Shown: positions 17,388-24,267 of the stretch, piece by piece | Layout: each line of letters opens with the position of its first letter | Position numbering within the stretch: position 1 is the first letter of the stretch | Origin: Sporosarcina sp. D27 | GTDB lineage: Bacteria > Bacillota > Bacilli > Bacillales_A > Planococcaceae | NCBI RefSeq assembly: GCF_000586555.1 | Contig: NZ_AZUC01000056.1 | Location: 93,226 to 157,225, forward strand | Length of the DNA stretch: 64,000 bases | Reading direction: 5' to 3' | The notes under the pieces: generated by a model | What the model saw: the letters and a program-made list of their open reading frames with translations, nothing else | What the model was told of the DNA's origin: nothing | The model's database searches: none | Made by a program: the position numbers and the translations under genes

Positions 17388-18563
17388 TCAGTGTTTCAAT
17401 GCTTTCAAGTAAATGGCTTCGTATTTCTCAGCAGCTGCAAAGTGTGAATATTCTTCAATAATCTTAGCACGACCTGCTGCAGCAAGTTGCTCACCGTATG
17501 CCGGATCTTCCAACAAACGGATCATCGCGTCACTCAACTCTTCCACGTTTTGCTCTTCAACCAGCAAACCATCTTTTCCGCTATCCACGATTTCTTTCAG
17601 TCCACCAACCGCACAGGCAATCAATGGAACACCAGAACCCATTGCTTCCAATGCAGAAATAGAAGTCGCTTCTTCAACACCTGCCGAATAGATAGACGGC
17701 ACAAGCGCCACGTTTGCGAGTGCGTAATACTGCATCATTACGGAGTGGTCGACTGCACCGAGCATCGTAATGTGATCCAATACGCCAAGTTCCGCAGCTT
17801 TCTGTTTCATCGGCTCCATCATTTCGCCAGTTCCTGCAAATACGACACGCGCATTCGGGAACTTCTCAACGACAGCAGGGAGTGACAGAATCGGATACAT
17901 GACGCCATTTTTCTTCGTCAAACGACGCGGCACGAAGAAAATCAGCTCGTCTTGAGAAAATCCGTATGTATCTCGGAACTCCGCACGACGTTCAATTTCA
18001 GGTTTAAAGGACTCGACGTCGATGAAGTTCTTGATCATATTGCCCGTCACGCCAGTTTCTTTCAAAATATATTCCTTAATACGTGTATCGACTGTAATGA
18101 CTTCCCGTGTCGATTTATAGCCTTTACGCTCGGCTTCTTGAAGTTCAGCTGCTTCAGGAGAACCTTCAATCACGGAACCTTTTGAGATCCCTTCGAACGT
18201 CAAATAGCCATGAACGGTACTCACAACAGGGACATTCGTTTCAAGAGCTGCGAATGTCGTAAACACGTCTTGAGCGTTAATGATGTCGTATTCCTTTTTC
18301 GATACCGCTTCTTTAATCAGGATTGCAAGCTCGTCCTGACGACGCTTCAACGTCCAGACATAGCCTTTACCTTGCTTCATTTTGTTCAACAAAAACGCAG
18401 GGCCACGGACGATTCCGTCACGCTTCCATTTAGGGACGTCAGTGAATGACACGACATCTACTTCATGTCCGCGTGATTCAAGTCCTGCTTTTAATGTAGT
18501 TAAGTGGACGGACAATCCGCCCAAATGAGGATAATCATATACAGTTGCCAGTAAAATTTTCAC
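17388..18563 (-). CDS. Family 4 glycosyltransferase
   Basis: 391 residues from a GTG start; GGAGG lies in the last codons of csaB, three bases upstream of this gene, so both are translated from one transcript. GT-B fold: N-terminal YPHLGGLSVHLTTLKAGLESRG (acceptor domain) and C-terminal PSIYSAGVEEATSISALEAMGSG with the conserved E-x7-E nucleotide-sugar binding pattern. Typical of enzymes adding a sugar to a lipid-linked glycan. Position beside csaB suggests secondary cell-wall polymer synthesis; donor and acceptor unknown. Confidence 0.87.
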   Translation of the reverse strand: MKILLATVYDYPHLGGLSVHLTTLKAGLESRGHEVDVVSFTDVPKWKRDGIVRGPAFLLNKMKQGKGYVWTLKRRQDELAILIKEAVSKKEYDIINAQDVFTTFAALETNVPVVSTVHGYLTFEGISKGSVIEGSPEAAELQEAERKGYKSTREVITVDTRIKEYILKETGVTGNMIKNFIDVESFKPEIERRAEFRDTYGFSQDELIFFVPRRLTKKNGVMYPILSLPAVVEKFPNARVVFAGTGEMMEPMKQKAAELGVLDHITMLGAVDHSVMMQYYALANVALVPSIYSAGVEEATSISALEAMGSGVPLIACAVGGLKEIVDSGKDGLLVEEQNVEELSDAMIRLLEDPAYGEQLAAAGRAKIIEEYSHFAAAEKYEAIYLKALKH

Positions 18564-18566
18564 CGT

Positions 18567-19688
18567 TTAACGGCCTCCATTCAAAAACTGTTCCCGCAGT
18601 AGATCCACGTTGCGGATTGCTTCGCTTCGTAATACCTGGACGTTCGGTGCCATCTTTTGTTTCACGGATTCGCTGTTGTCGAGCGCGTAAATTGCTTGCT
18701 CTAACAAACCTTCTTTTGTAAATGAACCCAGTTCAAACGAATGCTCCCACATACCAGAACGTTTCAAGAAGCTCTCAACTTTACGGTCATAACTCAATCC
18801 AACGTGAGGGACATTCGACAACGCTGCAAAGATTAGCGCATGCAAGCGAAGTGCGATCGTCAAGTCCGTCTGTTCAATGAAGTTATAGAACTGATTAGGC
18901 GTGAAGTGCTCACCAAGAATCTTCGTCTGATCCGCATGCTTCATAAGAGCTTGTACTTTCTTCGATACGTTCGTATCATATGGCGGCTCCATAGGTACGA
19001 ATACAGGAGTAACATTCCGTTGTTCAATCAATTCATCCAACGTCCACGCTAACTTCTCGATATACGCATCTTCGTGTTCAAACCATGGCCGCGGCGCAAC
19101 CGCAACCAAACGTTCGTCACCAGTTAAATCGAGTGAATCATACGCTGAAGTATCTTCATCTGGTTTGAATGCAAATACGATATCTGCAGTGACAACAGTC
19201 TCTGGCTTCGTGACTCCCAAGTTCTCCAAGTAAGTCTTCGAATACTCGTCTCGAACTGTGACGAAGTCTGCTTTATTCGCAAGACCTTTCATTAACGTCT
19301 TACCCCAGTTACTTGTAACAGGGCCAATTCCTTGAGAGAAGAACATTACCTTCGTTCCGCAAAGCTTCGCGAGTAATACGATGAGTAAGTAGTAGGGAAG
19401 GGGACCGAACAGAAACTTCGTCGGGTACGTGTCTTGCAACAACCCACCGCCTCCGGAAATCAGCAAGTCCGCTTTTCGAAGTGCTTTAACTTTTTCCTTA
19501 TTCCCATGACGCCATCCACGATACACAGCAGAAACGCTATGATCCGACGCCGTTTTCTCTGGTGACAACGAAAACACCGTAATCTCCGGGTTATCCAGTT
19601 CCGCACGCAAATTATCGATGATGGCCTTCAAAATCGCCTCATCCCCTGTATTTCCTAATCCGTAAAAGCCGGACAGTACAATTTTCAA
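18567..19688 (-). CDS. csaB: CsaB polysaccharide pyruvyltransferase
   Basis: 373 residues, TTG start with AAGGAGGA upstream. The N terminus SGFYGLGNTGDEAILKAI and the ISGGGGLLQD and FFSQGIGP motifs are typical of CsaB; LRLHALIFAALSNVPHVGLSYDRKV is the C-terminal signature. CsaB adds a ketal-linked pyruvate to the secondary wall polysaccharide, the group recognised by SLH domains. Its presence explains how the five SLH enzymes and the S-layer protein in this window are held on the wall. Confidence 0.93.
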   Translation of the reverse strand: MKIVLSGFYGLGNTGDEAILKAIIDNLRAELDNPEITVFSLSPEKTASDHSVSAVYRGWRHGNKEKVKALRKADLLISGGGGLLQDTYPTKFLFGPLPYYLLIVLLAKLCGTKVMFFSQGIGPVTSNWGKTLMKGLANKADFVTVRDEYSKTYLENLGVTKPETVVTADIVFAFKPDEDTSAYDSLDLTGDERLVAVAPRPWFEHEDAYIEKLAWTLDELIEQRNVTPVFVPMEPPYDTNVSKKVQALMKHADQTKILGEHFTPNQFYNFIEQTDLTIALRLHALIFAALSNVPHVGLSYDRKVESFLKRSGMWEHSFELGSFTKEGLLEQAIYALDNSESVKQKMAPNVQVLRSEAIRNVDLLREQFLNGGR

Positions 19689-19727
19689 TGGAAAATCCTC
19701 CTTAGATATATATGTAGACGGTGTTTA

Positions 19728-19850
19728 TCTGCGCGGCAGGCGGACGCTTTCCGCGGGCTTGATCTAAGCCTCCTCGGTCGCTACGCTTCCTGCGGGGTCT
19801 TCGATCTTCGCTGATTCCGCAGGAGTCGCCGCCTTCTGCTTCGATAAACG
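19728..19850 (-). repeat. Long GC-rich interspersed repeat, copy 2 (inverted)
   Basis: Reverse complement of the same family as 3480, 19890 and 22248; blocks GCTTTCCGCGGGCTTGA and GGGGTCTTCGATCTTCGC are recognisable. It faces copy 3 about 40 bases away, making a head-to-head pair upstream of csaB. Confidence 0.8.
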
Positions 19851-19889
19851 GATACTCTAGTAGATGACGTTTCTTACTCACTTAGGTTT

Positions 19890-20012
19890 GCAGCAGCGTC
19901 CGTTCGACTCCTGAGGGAATAGCGAAGGCTGAAGACCCTGGACTGAGCAAAGCGAAGGAAGCGGCTGAAGTCAAGCCCCTAGGAAAGCGAACGGTAAGTA
20001 GCTGCAAACCGT
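19890..20012 (+). repeat. Long GC-rich interspersed repeat, copy 3
   Basis: Direct-orientation copy with GACTCCTGAGGGAATAGCG, GAAGACCCTGGACTGAGC and TCAAGCCCCTAGGAAAGCG. With copy 2 it forms an inverted pair in the divergent csaB/wecG intergenic region. Confidence 0.8.
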
Positions 20013-20116
20013 GCCAATGCAATCTCATTATAGTAGAAAATAATTATCCCGGTTGTTCACACTATCGGGCTAATTTTAGCACTATACGAACAGGCTGTGC
20101 AAGCTGTTGTGGTTTC

Positions 20117-20125
20117 TGATATACT
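20117..20125 (+). promoter_or_regulatory. Probable extended -10 promoter for the wecG-like gene
   Basis: TGATATACT, i.e. TGn plus a TATACT hexamer, 41 bases before the ATG; no good -35 is visible, as expected for extended -10 promoters. Confidence 0.5.
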
Positions 20126-20165
20126 AAGACAATTGAAAGTAGCAACTGAGTGGGGGCACCCGAAG

Positions 20166-20885
20166 ATGAAAGAGAGTTATTTAGGCGTGAACGTATCGCC
20201 TTTGACATACGAAGGAATCATCGAAGAAATTCGTTTGCGCATGAGCAAAGACGAACAATCGACAATCATCGCAGTCAACCCTGAAAAGGTCATGACCGCA
20301 CAAAAAGATCCACAAGTACGCGACCTCATTAACGGCGCAACGTTCCAAATCGCGGACGGCGTCGGGATTTTGCTTGCGTCGAAATTGAAAAAAGGCACGA
20401 TTACATCCCGCGTAACTGGGGTAGACATGATGGCGCGCTTGTTAAAATTTGCAGCAGACGATCAGCAACCCATCTATTTATACGGAGCAAAAAAAGAAGT
20501 CGTTGAAAAAGCCGTGTCGAACATCCAAAAAGACTATCCCGGTATTCCGATTGCTGGAATGACGGATGGCTATGAACAAGACGAAGAAGCACTCGTCCAG
20601 CGTATCCATGACAGTGGAGCACGCATCCTATTCGTCGCATTAGGAAGTCCAAAACAAGAATTATGGATTCGCCGCAACATGGAGCGACTCCAAAACGTCC
20701 TAGTTTTTCAAGGTGTCGGTGGCAGTTTTGATGTGTTCTCTGGAACCGTTAAACGAGCGCCGTCATTTTTTAGGAAAACGGGCACGGAATGGTTCTACCG
20801 ACTGTGCAGCGATCCAAAACGCATCAAACGGCAACTCAACTTGCCGCGCTTTCTCGTACGTGTGTTAACGGACAAATCGCAGTAA
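20166..20885 (+). CDS. WecG/TagA/CpsF-family glycosyltransferase (probable N-acetylmannosaminyltransferase)
   Basis: 239 residues from ATG 20166; GTGGGGGC precedes it, and the longer GTG frame has no binding site. Family motifs: VNVSPLTYEGIIEEI, TIIAVNPEKVMTAQKD, IADGVGILLASK, RVTGVDMMARLL, ALGSPKQELWIRRN and FQGVGGSFDVFSGTVKRAP. In teichoic acid and enterobacterial common antigen pathways these enzymes attach N-acetylmannosamine (or its uronic acid) to the lipid-linked N-acetylglucosamine. The next gene makes UDP-ManNAc uronic acid, so the pair probably starts the secondary wall polymer. Confidence 0.88.
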   Translation: MKESYLGVNVSPLTYEGIIEEIRLRMSKDEQSTIIAVNPEKVMTAQKDPQVRDLINGATFQIADGVGILLASKLKKGTITSRVTGVDMMARLLKFAADDQQPIYLYGAKKEVVEKAVSNIQKDYPGIPIAGMTDGYEQDEEALVQRIHDSGARILFVALGSPKQELWIRRNMERLQNVLVFQGVGGSFDVFSGTVKRAPSFFRKTGTEWFYRLCSDPKRIKRQLNLPRFLVRVLTDKSQ

Positions 20886-20926
20886 ACATTACACTACCCA
20901 TTAATGAAGGAAAGAGGCAAAATCCA

Positions 20927-22201
20927 ATGAAAAAAAGCATTTGTATCGTAGGTCTTGGCTATATTGGACTCCCAACTGCCGTTATGTTTTCCAACCACGG
21001 CCACCAAGTACACGGCGTCGATATTAACGAACCTGTCGTAAAGAAAATCAGTAACAAAGAGTTACATATAGAAGAGAATGGACTTCAAGAATATTTGAAC
21101 GAAGCGATCGACAGTGGCATGTTGACAGTATCGACAACTCCACAAAAAGCAGACGTCTTCATCCTTGCAGTTCCGTCACCGATTAAACCAGACAAAACGG
21201 CAAATCTTGAATACATCCGTTCAGCGGCGAAATCGATTGCGCCGTTTGTCGAAAAAGGCAATCTCGTTATCTTGGAGTCAACGGTTCCACCAAAGACTGT
21301 CCAAGATATCGTAATCCCTGAGCTCGTTCCAACAGGACTAGAAATCGGGACAGACGTTCTCGTATCCCATTCACCTGAACGCGTCATCCCAGGTAAAGTA
21401 TTCGAAGAACTCGTTACAAACGACCGAATCATCGGCGGCGTTAACAAAGAATCAGCACGTGCAACATCAGAGTTATATCGCTCATTCGTAAAAGGGCAAC
21501 TTCACGAAACTGATGATACAACTGCAGAACTAGTAAAAGTAATGGAAAACACATACCGAGACGTCAACATCGCATTTGCCAATGAACTTGCGAAACTTGC
21601 AGAAACGATCGACGTAGACATTTGGGAAGCGATTCGTCTTGCAAACTTCCATCCAAGAGTCAACATTCACCAACCAGGACCAGGTGTAGGCGGACACTGT
21701 ATCGCAGTAGATCCATGGTTCCTTGTTGAACTGAATCCGGAACTTGCGAAACTCATCCACTTGTCTCGTAAAACAAACGACGGAATGCCAGAATACACCG
21801 CACAACTCACTGTAGATTTGTTGTCAGCATTGAATGCGGAGCATCCGAAAGTGGCTGTACTAGGACTAGCCTTCAAAGGCAACATCGACGACATGCGTGA
21901 AAGCCCATCACTCGACGTCATCGAACAAATGACAGAAAAAGGCCTAACTGTCTCAGCATATGACCCGCACATCAAATCCAACAACATCGACGTGCAAACA
22001 CAAGACCTAGACGAAGCCCTAAAAGACGCATCAGCAGTCGTCATCTTAACAAGCCACGACAGCTTCAAACAACTCGACCCAGCAAAAGTAGGCACACTCA
22101 TGAAGGACAAACTCCTCATCGACGCCAAAAACTGCATCGAGCGCACAAAATGGGAACAAGCTGGCTTCCGCACACACGTACTAGGAAACTCGAAGAACTA
22201 A
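20927..22201 (+). CDS. wecC: UDP-N-acetyl-D-mannosamine dehydrogenase (WecC-like)
   Basis: 424 residues from ATG 20927 (AAGGAAAGAGG upstream). N-terminal Rossmann motif CIVGLGYIGLPTA, central domain with the catalytic Cys in PGVGGHCIAVDPWF and the C-terminal UDP-binding domain (VLGLAFKGNIDDMRESPS). It oxidises the C6 of UDP-N-acetylmannosamine twice with NAD to the uronic acid. A WecC-type rather than TuaD-type enzyme is favoured by the HCIAVDPWF motif. It lies 41 bases after the WecG/TagA-like gene and probably shares its mRNA. Confidence 0.87.
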   Translation: MKKSICIVGLGYIGLPTAVMFSNHGHQVHGVDINEPVVKKISNKELHIEENGLQEYLNEAIDSGMLTVSTTPQKADVFILAVPSPIKPDKTANLEYIRSAAKSIAPFVEKGNLVILESTVPPKTVQDIVIPELVPTGLEIGTDVLVSHSPERVIPGKVFEELVTNDRIIGGVNKESARATSELYRSFVKGQLHETDDTTAELVKVMENTYRDVNIAFANELAKLAETIDVDIWEAIRLANFHPRVNIHQPGPGVGGHCIAVDPWFLVELNPELAKLIHLSRKTNDGMPEYTAQLTVDLLSALNAEHPKVAVLGLAFKGNIDDMRESPSLDVIEQMTEKGLTVSAYDPHIKSNNIDVQTQDLDEALKDASAVVILTSHDSFKQLDPAKVGTLMKDKLLIDAKNCIERTKWEQAGFRTHVLGNSKN

Positions 22202-22247
22202 TTTTAGAGCAGTTTATTGCTTTTATAATTCAATGAACGTCTCTCTA

Positions 22248-22397
22248 AATAGAAGCACCGTCAATCGAAGCGGAAGGCGGCGACTCCTGAGGGATCAGCG
22301 AAGATCGAAGACCCTGGACTGAGCGTAGCGAGGGAAGCGGCTGAGATCGAGCCCCTAGGAAAGCGTCCGCCTGCAGCGTAGATTGACACCGTCATCT
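22248..22397 (+). repeat. Long GC-rich interspersed repeat, copy 4
   Basis: The most complete copy: GGCGGCGACTCCTGAGGGA, GAAGACCCTGGACTGAGCG and CCCCTAGGAAAGCGTCCGCC. The outermost bases (CACCGTCAATC and GATTGACACCGTC) are related and can pair around the GC-rich core. Confidence 0.8.
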
Positions 22398-22460
22398 GTA
22401 CCCGATAGACCATGAACTCATAATTAAACTAAACCATATATGAAAGAGGAACCTGCCCCA

Positions 22461-23873
22461 ATGGAACTTAACCGACACAACATCATGCTCGCGCTCGTCG
22501 CCTTCGTCATGATCCAACCGATCATTGACGTCCTAACGACAGCGTCGCTCTTGTTCATCGACCTTCCGTTGACAATTGGCGTCATCATTCGACTCGCCTA
22601 TCTAGCCATAATGGCAATCTGGATCGTCAACGAATCACGGAAAAGCAAACGTGCCAGACTTTATTTACTCTACCTATCAGGTCTAGCCGTATTCGTAATC
22701 ATCAACTTCATTGTTGGCTACACCGTCAAAGAACCGTTTTATATTATGCAAGAGCTGACCTACTACAACAAAGTCGTTTACTTCCATGTATTGCTCTTCG
22801 GTTTCATATTATTACTAGAATCGATGAAAAAAGAAAATGGCTCCGACAACGCTCGACAGCTCGTCAATTATTTCCTAATTGCATCACTCACAATCAGTGT
22901 AGTATTCATCATCGCACACCTGACTGGTACAAGCATGGCAAACTATGCACGTTCGAAAGAAGGATGGACAGGCTGGTTCTATGCAGGAAACGAAATTGGG
23001 GCTTCGATGTCGATGTTACTACCGATCACAGCACTCTTTGCAGTTTATAAAACAACAACGACGCGCAAACTCTTACACTGGTTACCATTCGTCTTGTTGT
23101 CTATAGCAATGCTTGGCCTTGGAACGAAGGTCGGTTATGGCGGAATCTTAATCGTATTATTGAGTATCTTCTTCGGAAGTCTACTATTACTACTTACGAC
23201 AAAAGAATATCCGGCTCGACAACGCGTAAAGGCTAATTCGTTCATTTCTTTAATTCTATTGATCGTGCTCATTGTGGCGACACCGTTTACGCCAGTATTC
23301 GGTAATATGTATGCCCACCTCGACATTCTAGGCATATCACTCGAAAAGCCACCTGTCGAACTGGATGACGACGGAAACGAAATACCGCCTGAAGATGGGG
23401 ATGAAGATGAACCGCTCATTACAGGCGAGCAATTCGAGAATCTAGTATTCAGTAGTCGAGAAACCTATAAAGCGAATTATGTAGAGCAATTCAAAGACGC
23501 ACCAATTAGTCAGAAACTATTTGGAATGGGCTTTGCAGGAAACTATGACGCACCTGAACCACACAAACCATTGAAGATGATAGAAATGGATTTCCACGAT
23601 TGGTTCTTCTCGTTTGGAATACTAGGCTTCATTTATATGGTCGCGCCGATCATTTGGTTTGCAGGTAGTTTCATCGTGAAACTAGTTATGAATTTAAAAC
23701 AAAACTTTAATTACTTTAGTATCCTTACAGGAATCTCCTTCCTGGTTGGGATCGGCATCAGTTATACAGCAGGTCACGTCCTAACAGCACCATCTGTTTC
23801 AATCTGGTTAGCATTCTTGTTAGCTGTTGTCACAGTAGTTTCGCGCGATGGCAATATACGACCTGAATTGTAA
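22461..23873 (+). CDS. O-antigen ligase-like polytopic membrane protein
   Basis: 470 residues from ATG 22461 (AAAGAGGAACC upstream; the ATG at 22440 has no binding site). About 11 hydrophobic segments with a large acidic outer loop (about 300-370, VELDDDGNEIPPEDGDEDE). GWFYAGNEIGASMSMLLP and the topology match the Wzy/WaaL-like group that polymerises or ligates lipid-linked glycans. Beside wecG, wecC and csaB this suggests polymerisation or attachment of the secondary wall polysaccharide. The exact reaction cannot be read from the sequence. Confidence 0.8.
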   Translation: MELNRHNIMLALVAFVMIQPIIDVLTTASLLFIDLPLTIGVIIRLAYLAIMAIWIVNESRKSKRARLYLLYLSGLAVFVIINFIVGYTVKEPFYIMQELTYYNKVVYFHVLLFGFILLLESMKKENGSDNARQLVNYFLIASLTISVVFIIAHLTGTSMANYARSKEGWTGWFYAGNEIGASMSMLLPITALFAVYKTTTTRKLLHWLPFVLLSIAMLGLGTKVGYGGILIVLLSIFFGSLLLLLTTKEYPARQRVKANSFISLILLIVLIVATPFTPVFGNMYAHLDILGISLEKPPVELDDDGNEIPPEDGDEDEPLITGEQFENLVFSSRETYKANYVEQFKDAPISQKLFGMGFAGNYDAPEPHKPLKMIEMDFHDWFFSFGILGFIYMVAPIIWFAGSFIVKLVMNLKQNFNYFSILTGISFLVGIGISYTAGHVLTAPSVSIWLAFLLAVVTVVSRDGNIRPEL

Positions 23874-23882
23874 ACGAATCTA

Positions 23883-23925
23883 AAACAGCCCCGAATCGGT
23901 ATTTTCCGATTCGGGGCTGTTTAAT
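23883..23925 (+). terminator. Strong Rho-independent terminator
   Basis: Perfect 17-bp stem AAACAGCCCCGAATCGG / CCGATTCGGGGCTGTTT with TATTTT loop. It separates the wall-polymer genes from the S-layer gene. Confidence 0.9.
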
Positions 23926-24078
23926 ATAGGTAGTGGAATGAAAATTTAAAAAATGATGACAATTATTTGGGGATGAAAAAGTAATTCTATTACATCCACG
24001 ACAACGTTTTGAAGTATAATAGATACATTTCTTCGTTTTTGTAACGAAATAGAAATGTTTAAAGTCTCTCCAAACTGG

Positions 24079-24106
24079 TTGCAATAGACTTGGGGTTATG
24101 TATAAT
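24079..24106 (+). promoter_or_regulatory. Candidate sigma-A promoter of the S-layer gene
   Basis: TTGCAA, 16-base spacer, TATAAT, giving a leader of about 155 bases. A further TATAAT at 24015 and TATAGT at 24190 may be additional promoters, common for S-layer genes. Confidence 0.6.
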
Positions 24107-24210
24107 AGAATAAGAGTTAAATTATAACTATTTGTCTGTAATTCTTGAAATCTTTTTGAAGATTTGTAGATTTATATGGTAAGTAATGTTATAGTTAAAC
24201 TGTGTTTCAC

Positions 24211-24230
24211 CATTGGTGGAAACACCAATG
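24211..24230 (+). promoter_or_regulatory. Leader hairpin with GAAA tetraloop upstream of the S-layer start
   Basis: CATTGGTG-GAAA-CACCAATG: perfect 8-bp stem with a GNRA tetraloop, ending 37 bases before the ATG. Its position fits an mRNA-stabilising or regulatory 5' leader structure. Confidence 0.65.
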
Positions 24231-24267
24231 AAATTGGATTACCTAAAACAGGGAGGAATACTACACA

